This document shows positions 1 through 9,025 of a stretch of 64,000 nucleotides of DNA, in pieces. Below the pieces are notes generated by a model. That model was given only the letters and a program-made list of their open reading frames with translations, did not search any database and was not told the DNA's origin. The DNA is from Larkinella humicola (GTDB lineage Bacteria > Bacteroidota > Bacteroidia > Cytophagales > Spirosomataceae), in the NCBI RefSeq assembly GCF_008727875.1, contig NZ_VTWS01000002.1, positions 248,001 to 312,000 on the forward strand. Reading direction: 5' to 3'. The position numbers and the translations under genes are program-made. Numbering within the stretch: the first letter of the stretch is position 1; each line of letters opens with the position of its first letter.

Positions 1-39
1 CATGGTTCGTTCAATATTGATTATTGATTCTGAAAAATT

Positions 40-108
40 AGCCCCCAATCCCCTAAAGGGGGCTCAAAAATCCGGATTGATAAAGCCCCCTTTAGGGGGT
101 TGGGGGCT
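40..108. terminator. Paired CCCCTAAAGGGG inverted repeat downstream of susC
   Basis: Two 25-base arms, at 40-64 and 84-108, are inverted copies of each other with one mismatch. Each arm contains its own CCCCTAAAGGGG palindrome. Read on the minus strand, downstream of the SusC gene that ends at 143, the structure ends in a TAATTTTTC run, so it can act as an intrinsic terminator; on the plus strand it is followed by TTTTA. The same core occurs at 40738-40809 and 45305-45390, so this is a dispersed repeat used at gene ends rather than a one-off hairpin. Terminator function is inferred. Confidence 0.65.
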
Positions 109-142
109 TTTATCGGACAATTCTTTTATTTCAGAATGTCGA

Positions 143-3100
143 TTAGAATCCTAATTTTAAGTTAAGACCAACCGTGCGGGTCGACGGCAACGCGCCGTAT
201 TCAGAACCCTGGTAGTTGGCCGCACTCAGGTTCACATCCGGGTCAAACGGCAGCTTGCGGGTTTTCAAACCGGGAATGTCCATCGTGGCGTTGCCCCGGT
301 AGAAGAAAAACAGGTTGCGGGCCGTGAGGGACAAGCGGGCGTTTTTGATGAAAAAGCCTTGCGGGAAAGGAATATTATACCCCAAAGTTGCTTCTCTCAG
401 CCGAACGTTCGTGGTTGAATACGCAAAAAACTCGCCCCAGGTATAGCGTCCCTGCGATACGGTTTGCCAGAATTGCTCAGCCGTAACCGCTTTCGTGTTG
501 GTTTCGCCCGTTGCCGTTACGCCCGGCAATACCCAGCCGCCTTCGCGGTTTTCGAGGGTGTATTCGGCCGTTCCGTCATACGCCAGGTTGCCATCCGTTC
601 CGGAAACCATGATGCCACCCACCCGGCCGTCGACCAGGAAGCTCATCACGAAATTCTTGTACGAAAACGTGTTGCTAAACCCGAACGTCAGCTTGGGGTT
701 GAAGTTTCCGATGGTTTTGAAAGCACTCACCACCGGCAAGCCACTGGCATTCACGAGCAAACGATCCTGCGCGTCTCTTGCCCAGCCATACGCCTGAAGA
801 TCCCCGTAGGAACCGCCTTCCGTCACCACGGCTGTCGTCGTCCGTGTGTTTCCGCCCAGCGTAGCACTCTTGATGTTCGGGTGGAGTTCAACGATGGTAT
901 TGACGTTCCGGGCAAAGTTCAGCGAGGCATCCCAGGTAAAGCTATTGCCTTTCAACGGCGACGCACTCAGGGTCAGTTCAAAACCTTTGTTGTTGATTTT
1001 TCCGGCATTGACGAACTGGCTGGCAAAACCCGATGCCGGAGCCAGACCCAGCGAAAGCAACTGGTTGACCGTGTTGCTGTTGTAGTAAGTAAAATCAACC
1101 CCTAAGCGGCCACCCAAAAACCGGACATCGGCCCCGAATTCGGTGGATGACGAGATTTCCGGTTTCAGGTTTTCAGCCGGGCGGGTCGTGCTGCGGGAAA
1201 TATAACCGCCCGTTCCACCCTGTGAGAACGCATACGTCTGGAGCAGGCTATATGGCGCGGCATCGTTCCCCACCTGCGCCCACGACCCCCGCAGTTTGGC
1301 AAAGCTGATCCAGTTTGGCAGTTTAACCGCATCGGAAAGAATGACGTTGGCACCAAATGACGAATAAATGTAGGAATATGGTTTGGGCAGCGTAGACGAC
1401 CAGTCGTTCCGCACTGAAGCATCGACGGTCAGGTAATCGCGGAACGAAACCGAAGCGGTTCCGAATACGTATTGCAGTTCTTTTTCGCTATACCCGGTAA
1501 TCTGGGTCAGGTTCGACGCAAACGACAGATCGAAGCGGTTGGCAACCGACAAACCGTTGGTGCTGGCTCCCACCTGGGAGAACCGGTTATAAGTCGATCC
1601 GGCTCCCACGTTGTAGGTCACGGCGAAGTCTTTTCCGACGTTGTTGTTTCCGGAAATGATCACATCCATGTTGCGCTCCAGTTGCTCGCCCGTATAATCC
1701 GAATACGATCCACCCGCACCGGCAAACAGCAGCGTGTTGTTGGCATACCCGAAGTTGTAGCGATCGGCATACCAGTCATAACTGAGCCGCCCCTGCACAT
1801 TCAGCCAGTCGGTCAACTGGTATTTGGCCGAACCGAGGGCAATCACCCGGTTCCGTTTTTCGAGCGCAAACGTTTTGTTGAGCGTCCAGTAGGGGTTCAT
1901 ATAAATCCCCGAGCTGGTCCAGTAGGTCGGTTTGCCGTTGGCGTCTTCATACGTATTGTAGACGTTGTTCAGATCAACACTGCGCGGCACTTTGTAGAGG
2001 TTCATCGTCACCGAGCTTTCCTCACCGGAGCGGGGCTTGTTGTCAATCTTCTGGTTGACGTACGTAATCTTGGCATCGGTCGAAAACCGCTTGGTGATCT
2101 GCGAAGTAAGCCGGAGGTTCAGCGTGTGACGCATCAGCTCGTTGTTGGGCAGAATGCCCTGGTTGTAGTTGTTGGTGTAGGACGTGTAGGTCTGCACCTT
2201 TTCGCTACCTGCCGCGATGCCCACGGAATTGTTGGTCGATATTGCATCCCGGAAAAAATCTTTGATGTTGTCGGGATAGGTCGTGGCAGCGGCTCCCCAG
2301 CTATACGGTGAGTTGGCGCTGGTTTTGCCACCGGCACCCTGTCCGAACGTATTTTGCAGTTTGGGCAATACAAACGGCGACTCCATTACCACGCCCGAAT
2401 TGACGTCGACCGATACTTTCCCGGCTTTCCCTTTTTTCGTCGTGATCATAATCACCCCGTTGGCAGCACGGCTTCCGTAAAGGGCCGACGCGGCCGGGCC
2501 TTTCAGCACGTTCATCGACTCGATGTCGTCGGGGTTGATGTTGTTGGCCCCATCGCTGCCGTTGATGCCACCGAAATCGCCGGTCACCTGGCCACGGACG
2601 GTGTTGTCGACCGGAACGCCGTCGATCACAAACAGGGCGTTGTTGTTACCGGTAATGGAGCGGTTTCCGCGCAAAACGACCCGCGTAGCCGAGCCCGGAC
2701 CCGAAGAGGCCTGCGTTACGACCATCCCGGCCACTTTTCCGGAAAGCGTGTTGACAAAGTTGGCATCCCGGACATCGACCAGTTTTTTACCATCGATCTG
2801 CTGGGTAGAATACGTCAGTGTTTTCGCATTCCGTTCGATCCCGAGTGCCGTCACGACGATTTCGTTCAACTGCTTGGCATCTTCCTGAAGCGTTACATCG
2901 ACCACGGAGCGATCGCCGACGGTAACTTCCTGTGACAAAGCCCCGATGAACGAGAAAATCAAAACCGTAGCGTTGTTGTCGACCATCAGCGTGTATTTTC
3001 CGACGCTGTTTGTCGTCGTGCCTTTGGTCGTGCCTTTGATGACAACGTTTACCCCCGGCAGCGCATTACCATTGTTATCCTTAACGGTTCCGGTTACTTC

Positions 3101-3262
3101 CTTTTCAAGGGTGGCCACCGCTCCGGCTTTGGCCGGGTTGGCGTAGGTTGAAGCCGGCGGAGCGGACAAAGCCATTCCGATGGCCAGCAGAACAAGGGTG
3201 TAGGACCGAGACCGGCGGTTGAATGGCGCTTTCCGGTTCAAAAAAAGTACTGGTTTTCGCAT
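143..3262 (-). CDS. SusC/RagA-family TonB-linked outer membrane receptor
   Basis: Outer membrane beta-barrel importer that, in this family, works with a SusD lipoprotein and the TonB-ExbBD system to take up glycans or other large nutrients. I chose the ATG at 3262 (MRKPVLF...) because it gives a signal peptide with a hydrophobic stretch at about residues 20-36; an upstream in-frame extension to 3337 has no signal-peptide look. Domains in order: carboxypeptidase-D-like regulatory domain (about 55-140, with LPGVNVVIKG and SFIGA), plug (about 150-270, with VIDGVPV and ALYGSRAANGVIMITTKKG), then a barrel ending in a C-terminal Phe. Length about 1039 aa is normal. No STN domain. No partner SusD is visible: the window ends 142 bases downstream, after a terminator-like repeat. 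Confidence 0.93.
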   Translation of the reverse strand: MRKPVLFLNRKAPFNRRSRSYTLVLLAIGMALSAPPASTYANPAKAGAVATLEKEVTGTVKDNNGNALPGVNVVIKGTTKGTTTNSVGKYTLMVDNNATVLIFSFIGALSQEVTVGDRSVVDVTLQEDAKQLNEIVVTALGIERNAKTLTYSTQQIDGKKLVDVRDANFVNTLSGKVAGMVVTQASSGPGSATRVVLRGNRSITGNNNALFVIDGVPVDNTVRGQVTGDFGGINGSDGANNINPDDIESMNVLKGPAASALYGSRAANGVIMITTKKGKAGKVSVDVNSGVVMESPFVLPKLQNTFGQGAGGKTSANSPYSWGAAATTYPDNIKDFFRDAISTNNSVGIAAGSEKVQTYTSYTNNYNQGILPNNELMRHTLNLRLTSQITKRFSTDAKITYVNQKIDNKPRSGEESSVTMNLYKVPRSVDLNNVYNTYEDANGKPTYWTSSGIYMNPYWTLNKTFALEKRNRVIALGSAKYQLTDWLNVQGRLSYDWYADRYNFGYANNTLLFAGAGGSYSDYTGEQLERNMDVIISGNNNVGKDFAVTYNVGAGSTYNRFSQVGASTNGLSVANRFDLSFASNLTQITGYSEKELQYVFGTASVSFRDYLTVDASVRNDWSSTLPKPYSYIYSSFGANVILSDAVKLPNWISFAKLRGSWAQVGNDAAPYSLLQTYAFSQGGTGGYISRSTTRPAENLKPEISSSTEFGADVRFLGGRLGVDFTYYNSNTVNQLLSLGLAPASGFASQFVNAGKINNKGFELTLSASPLKGNSFTWDASLNFARNVNTIVELHPNIKSATLGGNTRTTTAVVTEGGSYGDLQAYGWARDAQDRLLVNASGLPVVSAFKTIGNFNPKLTFGFSNTFSYKNFVMSFLVDGRVGGIMVSGTDGNLAYDGTAEYTLENREGGWVLPGVTATGETNTKAVTAEQFWQTVSQGRYTWGEFFAYSTTNVRLREATLGYNIPFPQGFFIKNARLSLTARNLFFFYRGNATMDIPGLKTRKLPFDPDVNLSAANYQGSEYGALPSTRTVGLNLKLGF

Positions 3263-3668
3263 GGGGGAAATGAAGTTAGAAATGGTAAAAGAGAGAATTA
3301 TAATAGTATACGTTGGGTACGATCGGGAATCGAACAATTGTTTTGCTGAATAGTGACATTACTCTATTTAATTTCCCATTTTGGCGGTAATTTAATAGGA
3401 AATTGGGGATTTTCGCAAATCAGTATCCTAGAAATTGTTTCTGCCGTTTTTGTATTTTTCTCCTTCAAAAGATTTTTTAAGAATTGAAAGCTGTTTTTAA
3501 TAAAAAGTTTGATTCTACCTGCCTAAACGATAACCATCGAAAAGAGAGCGTTTTAATGACTGATTAGAAAGCTTTTACAATTCGTTTACAATGTTTTACG
3601 GGCATTGATTGGCCGCGTTTGGAATGGCCAATACCTTTGGTTCATTGTTCACTTAACGAAAAGCCACC
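3263..3668. other. 406-bp divergent intergenic region
   Basis: AT-rich stretch between the minus-strand SusC gene and the plus-strand operon that starts at 3669. It must hold the promoters for both directions. Apart from the candidate promoter at 3609-3639 I see only a weak AATTTCC/GGAAATT dyad around 3369-3403; no small gene is evident. Confidence 0.6.
3609..3639 (+). promoter_or_regulatory. Candidate Bacteroidota-type promoter for the 3669 operon
   Basis: TACCTTTG at 3632-3639 matches the Bacteroidota -7 consensus TAnnTTTG. A TTG at 3609-3611, 20 bases upstream of it, is a partial match to the -33 TTTG element. Transcription would begin about 20 bases before the ATG at 3669. Seen by eye only. 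Confidence 0.4.
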
Positions 3669-4169
3669 ATGTCAAAAAAATGGATTTTTCTCGTCTTCTT
3701 TTTCGGTACGGTTTCCCAGCCTGCCGTTTTTAGTAGTTCCCTGCTGTTGACGGAAAACCGGATGACAGATTCTTACGAAAGCAGAAAATCAGGTGATGAG
3801 AAAAAAACGAAAGCGTTTTCCGATAATCCGTTGCTGTTGGATGGCATTTCGCTGGATTATTCCTTTTTCTCACTCAGTAGCCGGGGCAAACTGACCGTTG
3901 TTGCCGGCGATCCTTATTCGCCCGATGCCACCAAAATACCATTCCGGGCTTATCTGCGCAGAGACGGAAAACCGCTCAATATGGGAAAGGCCGATGGGCG
4001 TTGCGAAAAGTCTGAAATTGAGCTATCAGACGTGCTGGCCTACGCACAGGTCGGCGACGATCTGGTGATTGAACCAACCCGGAAAGAAGACGCAGTAGCC
4101 CGACGGATCATCCGGTTGAAGCTTTTCTGGTTTCTTAAACTCCCGTTCAGAAAAGGGGACGGTTGTTAA
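3669..4169 (+). CDS. Hypothetical exported protein
   Basis: Not recognised. 166 aa with a good N-terminal signal peptide (MSKKWIFLVFFFGTVSQP, residues 1-24), so probably periplasmic or outer surface. The mature part looks beta-rich, with alternating hydrophobic residues between about 50 and 160. A segment with GDDLVIEP followed by RIIRLKLF faintly recalls the C-terminal beta domains of GldM-like proteins, but this is only an impression. It starts a co-directional run: its stop lies 17 bases before the protease gene, which is 12 bases from the regulator gene, so a shared transcript is likely. Confidence 0.6.
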   Translation: MSKKWIFLVFFFGTVSQPAVFSSSLLLTENRMTDSYESRKSGDEKKTKAFSDNPLLLDGISLDYSFFSLSSRGKLTVVAGDPYSPDATKIPFRAYLRRDGKPLNMGKADGRCEKSEIELSDVLAYAQVGDDLVIEPTRKEDAVARRIIRLKLFWFLKLPFRKGDGC

Positions 4170-4186
4170 CCAGGCCTCTAATCGCG

Positions 4187-5350
4187 ATGAGAAAAATATT
4201 AATTTGGGTGCTTGCACTACCGGTCTTTGGATTTGCCCAAAGTCCCGAAAAAGGGATTCAAAAACCGGTCGAACAGTGGCCGCCGATTGCCCTGGTCAAC
4301 GAAGTTTTGTATAAAAACGGGGATCGATACGAAGACCCGACGATCACCTATGCCGCCAGCGGTTTTTTGCTCGATACCGGAAAAGACACGCTGGCGGTAA
4401 CGGCGAAACACATTTTGTGGGTCGCCCGCAACAAAGCGACGAAGCGGGTGGTGATCAACGACCAGCTTAAAACGTGGAAGATGTACCCGAAACACCACCC
4501 GGCCGATTCGGTGGTCATCGATCGGTTGATGAACGAAGATTCCACCGAAAAACTGTGGGATGGTTTTGATAACGGGGTGTTGCAACGGGACTGGCTTGTT
4601 TTCTCAACCAAGTCGGTTTCATCAAAAATTCAGCCGGTCAGGATGCGGGAAAAAGTGGTTTCGGTTGGAGAAAGTGTGTATCTGACGGGCAATCCCTACC
4701 GGTTTCAACAGACGCTGACGGCAAAGGGGACGGTTGTCAAAACGGAAGGCCCCGTCTTTTACGTCCAGTTTGAGGGCGCAGGCATGGATACGGTTTTTCT
4801 GGGTGGTGCCAGCGGATCGCCCATCATCGACAGTCAGGGGCGGCTGGTTGGCATCTATTCCAACGGACGAACAGACGCGGAAACGGGTCGACGGGTCAAT
4901 GTCATCAATTCAACGGCTTATCTCAAAAAAATACTCGCCGGCGATAAACCGCTTAACGTCAACCGAAAACCGGTTTCGGTGTACCTGGATTCGTTGCTTC
5001 AGACGATGCCGGTTGAAAAAGCGTTACCGGTATTTGATCATTTTCTAAAAAATGAGTCATTGTATTATACGTACGAATTGACGTATTTTAATCACGATAA
5101 CCTCATCAAAACCGGCGAGAACCTGATCGAATCCAAACGGAAAGCAGAAGCCGTCCCGTATTTCGAGTATTTCGTTGCAAAGTACGGTTATCAAGTCTAC
5201 CTGCTGTCGTTGGCAAAGGCGTTGGTCCGGGTCAATCAAAAACCCGAAGCCATCAGCCGGGTGGAGAAGGAACTGAAAAAAGAACGGATGGATCCCTACG
5301 TCAAAGACGAATTGCAGAAATTTCTGACGGAGGTCAGGCGAACCGAATAA
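4187..5350 (+). CDS. Exported trypsin-like (S1-type) serine protease
   Basis: 387 aa from the ATG at 4187, chosen because MRKILIWVLALPVFGFAQ is a clear signal peptide; upstream in-frame residues would bury it. The chymotrypsin-fold triad is readable: His75 in TAKHIL, Asp135 in RDWLVF, and Ser209 in GGASGSP, whose flanking glycines would form the oxyanion hole. After about residue 260 there is a mostly helical tail of about 120 residues that could be a repeat or TPR-like module. Substrate unknown. It sits between an exported unknown and a membrane-tethered regulator, so a role in processing envelope proteins, perhaps that regulator, is possible (inference). Confidence 0.85.
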   Translation: MRKILIWVLALPVFGFAQSPEKGIQKPVEQWPPIALVNEVLYKNGDRYEDPTITYAASGFLLDTGKDTLAVTAKHILWVARNKATKRVVINDQLKTWKMYPKHHPADSVVIDRLMNEDSTEKLWDGFDNGVLQRDWLVFSTKSVSSKIQPVRMREKVVSVGESVYLTGNPYRFQQTLTAKGTVVKTEGPVFYVQFEGAGMDTVFLGGASGSPIIDSQGRLVGIYSNGRTDAETGRRVNVINSTAYLKKILAGDKPLNVNRKPVSVYLDSLLQTMPVEKALPVFDHFLKNESLYYTYELTYFNHDNLIKTGENLIESKRKAEAVPYFEYFVAKYGYQVYLLSLAKALVRVNQKPEAISRVEKELKKERMDPYVKDELQKFLTEVRRTE

Positions 5351-5362
5351 AAAGAATGGGCT

Positions 5363-6277
5363 ATGGGAAAACTAAACCGCATCATCGCAATCATCCTCGT
5401 TCTGCTAACGGGCCTGCTGTTTGTGCAGTTCGTTCGGTCATCCCCCAATCCGACGCAGGCCGACCAGAACCGTTTTGCGGAGAAGGCCAATCTCGCCCTT
5501 CGCCGGACGGCGCACCGGCTGCTGGCTGCCGCCGGTGATTCGACCTCCCGGATTTCGCCCGTTCAGCAAACCGATGCCAATACGTTCCAGATCCGCCTGA
5601 ATCAGACCTTCGACTACAGACAACTGCCCGATGTTTTGCAGGCATCCCTCCGGCTGCATGGGGTTACGCGACCGTATGACGTCGCCATCCTGAATTGTTC
5701 GGATGGCAAAATCGAGTTGGGCTATACGGTTTTGGATGTAACAAAAAAGCAGAAAGTAGCCTGCACCGGTCGCGAACAGGCCAAAGGCTGCTACAATCTC
5801 CAGATTCGGTTTACGGCGTCCGAAACACCCCCGCAAACGGCTTCTGCTTGGTGGATGATGGCTTTCGGAAGTTTGTTGACTGCCCTGGTTTTCACGGTTT
5901 TGCGCCGGTCGTCCCCGCCGAAGGAGCCGATAATTCCGGATTCAACGCCCCACGATGACCACCAGCTTCATTTTGGAAATTCCAGCCTTGACACCACCAA
6001 TCTGACGTTGATTTCCGGGGGACAGGTCCACAACCTGACCTACCGCGAAGCCAAGCTGCTCCGCCTTTTTGGCGGGAATCCGAACCAACTGCTGGAACGT
6101 GATTTTATTCTCAAATCGGTCTGGGAAGACGAAGGCATCATTGTTGGGCGTAGTGTCGACGTGTTCGTTTCGCGACTGCGGAAACTGTTGCAGGACGACC
6201 CGACGCTCAAGATCGTCGCCGTTCACGGCGTGGGGTATCGCCTGGAATCCCGCCCGAACGCATCGGGAACTGCTTAA
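5363..6277 (+). CDS. Membrane-tethered winged-helix transcriptional regulator
   Basis: 304 aa. TM1 lies at about residues 7-24, followed by a periplasmic domain at about 25-160 with three cysteines (112, 134, 143). TM2 lies at about 163-181, and an OmpR/PhoB-type winged helix at about 205-300 has a recognition helix near RSVDVFVSRLRKLL and an ending that matches the family wing (VHGVGYRLE). There is no receiver domain, so this is a one-component sensor with its DNA-binding domain at the C terminus, the reverse of ToxR. It lies 12 bases after the protease and 67 bases before an FtsX-type permease, suggesting that it regulates this operon. A second ATG at 5356 is in another frame. Confidence 0.85.
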   Translation: MGKLNRIIAIILVLLTGLLFVQFVRSSPNPTQADQNRFAEKANLALRRTAHRLLAAAGDSTSRISPVQQTDANTFQIRLNQTFDYRQLPDVLQASLRLHGVTRPYDVAILNCSDGKIELGYTVLDVTKKQKVACTGREQAKGCYNLQIRFTASETPPQTASAWWMMAFGSLLTALVFTVLRRSSPPKEPIIPDSTPHDDHQLHFGNSSLDTTNLTLISGGQVHNLTYREAKLLRLFGGNPNQLLERDFILKSVWEDEGIIVGRSVDVFVSRLRKLLQDDPTLKIVAVHGVGYRLESRPNASGTA

Positions 6278-6344
6278 TCCATCTATTTTCCTTTAGGACT
6301 TCCGCTTCTATTCTCAGGACTGTAAAAAGTCCTCCGGCACGTTT

Positions 6345-8765
6345 ATGCTCCAAAATTACCTCAAAATCGCCCTCCGACACCTGTGGCAAAACCGGCTGTA
6401 TTCGGTCATTAACGTCGTTGGTCTGGCCGTCGGAATCACCTGCCTGTTGCTGGCGATTCTCTACCTGAAAGATGAACGCAGCTATGACCGGTTTCACGCG
6501 AAAAACCCTCACCTCTACCGGATTACAACGACCGTGACCGAAACCCGGGGCGGAACCGGCGAAACGAACGGTGGCACGGGTCAGGTGCAGGGACCGGCCT
6601 TCCAGGCGGAGGTACCCGAAGTCCAGAACTACGTGCGGGTGATGGGCGGTGACATCCAGGGCCTGTTCGTGGCCAACCATAAATCGTTTGTGCTGCATCC
6701 TTTTTTTGTCGACTCCACGTTTTTCAATGTGTTCTCATTCAAGCTATTGAGCGGCAATCCGAAAACCGCCTTGCGGGGCGCTGGCACGGTCGTCATCACC
6801 GAACGGACGGCGCGGAAACTTTTCAACCGCCTTGATGTGATCGGGAAAACCCTTCTGGAAGACGGGCCTTCCGGCAAGCGGGTGGGGGCATCGATCATCA
6901 CCGGTGTGGTGCAGGACCCGCCCCAAAATTCCTCCCTCCAGTTCGATCTGCTGTTTCCGTTCCGGTTCATGCAGGCGTCGTTCGACGACACCAGTTGGCT
7001 GAACTCCTATTTGAGCACCTTTGTCGTGCTGCATCCACAGGCCGACCCGGGTTCAGTTGTCCGAAAATTCAGTGCTGTATACGCAGTACACGCCCGGCAG
7101 CAGGTGGCCGAAAACCGGAGAAATTACGGTTTTGATCCGGCGATTCGGTATGGATTACAACCCATGACCGACCTGCACCTCAACCCGTTGTACCGCAGCG
7201 AAGGGAACCGGGAAGGCGGCATCACCAATGGCAGTAATCCGGTTTTTTCGTACCTTTTTTTGGGCATTTCAGCCTTTATTCTGCTGATGGCTTCCATTAA
7301 TTTCATCAACATCAGCCTGGCAAACTCACTGAAACGGACCAAAGAAATCGGGGTTCGGAAATTGACGGGGAGCAGTTCGCAACGCATTGTGGCTCAATTC
7401 CTGGGGGAGTCGGCCATGCTGTGTCTGGTTGCTTTTGGGGTAGCGATTCTGCTGGCTCAGTTGACATTACCGGTTTTTAATCAGTTGGCTAGCAAAGCCA
7501 TCGTTTTCCGTGAAATTCTGGACGGCGAGCTTCTCTTCTATTTTATCATCCTATTGGTCTTTAATATCTTACTATCGGGGCTTTATCCGGCACTCGTTCT
7601 GTCCAATTTTAAACCCACCGATGTATTGTACCATAAGCCGCGGCTTTCGGGACGGAGTTGGCTGGGGCAAACGCTCGTCATGATTCAGTTTGCCCTGTCG
7701 GTTTTTCTGGTAATTGCGACCACGGTTTTCCACCATCAGATGGAATATGTGCGGACGAAGGACCTGGGCTATGATCCGTATCAGGTCGTTGGAACGTACA
7801 TTCCTTTCAGTACTGATCTGAAAGTCGACCAGGCTTTTCTGCGGACCGAACTGGCGGGCGAACCGTTGATCCGAAACGTTTCGTTTAACAGTGATTTGGG
7901 CGGATCGTACGAGACCCGCGCAGGAAACCGGAAAATTGAAAGCCGCTACCAGTACATTGACGAAAACTACCTGCCGGTGTTGGGCATCCGTCTGAAAGCC
8001 GGGCGCAACCTCTCCCCTGCTTTCGGGTCTGACAAAACCGAAGCCGTTCTGGTCAATGAAACGTTCGTAAAGGCCGCGGGGCTGGAGAAGCCGATCGGAA
8101 AAACCATTCGACTGCACGAAAATTTCAGCCAGAAACCGCTGACCATCGTTGGCGTGGTCCAGGATTTTCATGTCAGTTCATTGCGAGAGCGCATTCGGCC
8201 GATGGCCCTGTTCATGCGGGAGGATCAATCCAGTGGCATTTTGGTAAAAATTGACAAAAACCGCCAAAAAGAAGCCCTGGCCGTTTTGAAGAACGTATAC
8301 CGGAAAGCCTACCCTTCATTTGAGATGGACTACGGTTTTCAGGATGAACGGAACGCCAAAGCCTATGAATTGGAGCAGAAATGGCAGCGAATAGTGAGCT
8401 ATGCAACCCTGCTGGCGACCCTGATTTGCGGTCTCGGCGTGTTCGGTCTGGCGAAACTGGCCACCCAACAGCGGACGCGGGAGATCGGTGTGCGGAAAGT
8501 GCTGGGCGCCACGGTGGCTGACATCGTCGCCCTGTTGTCGAAAGACTTCCTGAAACCGGTGCTGGTGGCCATTGCCGTAGCCTCGCCCGTAGCGGGTTGG
8601 GCAATGAGCCGCTGGTTGCAAAACTTCGTCTACCGTGTTGAGATTCAAGGGTGGGTATTTGCCCTGGCCGGTTTGCTGGCCATCGGCATCACCTTGCTGA
8701 CGGTTTCGCTTCAATCGGCAAAAACCGCCCTGATGAATCCGGTGGAAAGTTTGAGGAGTGAGTGA
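6345..8765 (+). CDS. FtsX/MacB-type ABC transporter permease
   Basis: 806 aa inner membrane protein with duplicated architecture: TM1 near residues 20-40 (VGLAVGITCLLLAI), a MacB-like periplasmic core (about 50-250), a three-helix FtsX block (about 285-405) with the cytoplasmic motif KEIGVRKLTGSS, then a second copy of the same order ending in an FtsX block with REIGVRKVLGAT. Such proteins are mechanotransmission or export permeases that need a MacB-like ATPase, but none is encoded nearby. It starts MLQNYLKIALRHLWQNR, typical of the Bacteroidota subfamily. It follows the tethered regulator by 67 bases. Substrate unknown. Confidence 0.9.
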   Translation: MLQNYLKIALRHLWQNRLYSVINVVGLAVGITCLLLAILYLKDERSYDRFHAKNPHLYRITTTVTETRGGTGETNGGTGQVQGPAFQAEVPEVQNYVRVMGGDIQGLFVANHKSFVLHPFFVDSTFFNVFSFKLLSGNPKTALRGAGTVVITERTARKLFNRLDVIGKTLLEDGPSGKRVGASIITGVVQDPPQNSSLQFDLLFPFRFMQASFDDTSWLNSYLSTFVVLHPQADPGSVVRKFSAVYAVHARQQVAENRRNYGFDPAIRYGLQPMTDLHLNPLYRSEGNREGGITNGSNPVFSYLFLGISAFILLMASINFINISLANSLKRTKEIGVRKLTGSSSQRIVAQFLGESAMLCLVAFGVAILLAQLTLPVFNQLASKAIVFREILDGELLFYFIILLVFNILLSGLYPALVLSNFKPTDVLYHKPRLSGRSWLGQTLVMIQFALSVFLVIATTVFHHQMEYVRTKDLGYDPYQVVGTYIPFSTDLKVDQAFLRTELAGEPLIRNVSFNSDLGGSYETRAGNRKIESRYQYIDENYLPVLGIRLKAGRNLSPAFGSDKTEAVLVNETFVKAAGLEKPIGKTIRLHENFSQKPLTIVGVVQDFHVSSLRERIRPMALFMREDQSSGILVKIDKNRQKEALAVLKNVYRKAYPSFEMDYGFQDERNAKAYELEQKWQRIVSYATLLATLICGLGVFGLAKLATQQRTREIGVRKVLGATVADIVALLSKDFLKPVLVAIAVASPVAGWAMSRWLQNFVYRVEIQGWVFALAGLLAIGITLLTVSLQSAKTALMNPVESLRSE

Positions 8766-8766
8766 G

Positions 8767-8863
8767 TTATTTCGCAGAGCTGAGCAGAGGAAATCAGAGT
8801 TTATCAGAGAAAAATAAAACTCTGCTTAACATCTGATTTCCTCTGATAAACTCTGCGAAATAA
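8767..8863. repeat. Long imperfect inverted repeat between the two permease genes
   Basis: Arms 8767-8779 and 8851-8863 pair perfectly over 13 bases (TTATTTCGCAGAG). A second perfect 12-base block pairs 8786-8797 with 8833-8844 in the same register, separated by mismatches. The arms are built from related short words (CAGAG, ATCAGAG). They resemble the repeat at 17694-17790 (TTTCGCGGAGTTAAGCGGAG), so the two belong to one family. On the plus strand it would end or stabilise the upstream permease message; a TCTCTTTTTCC run follows at 8864. Confidence 0.7.
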
Positions 8864-9025
8864 TCTCTTTTTCCTGTCCGCCAGCGAACGGCCAACCGTC
8901 CGTAAACGGACAAATGAACTCATGAACTGAGTATAAATAATTTAAAATCAGTTTGTTGAATTTTATGGTATACAGTTTGAGCATTCTGAAAGCGTGCCTT
9001 GTACGGACAGTGAACGACGAACCTT

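Noticed and set aside
1472-2311. 279-codon ORF antisense to the first susC gene, and many similar antisense ORFs elsewhere
   Set aside because: High-G+C antisense shadow frames with Arg/His/Gly/Val-rich translations and no domains; the sense genes are certain.
3669-4169. Calling this a GldM-type gliding motility protein
   Set aside because: Similarity is limited to a vague beta-strand pattern near the C terminus; length, context and the missing N-terminal domains argue against it.
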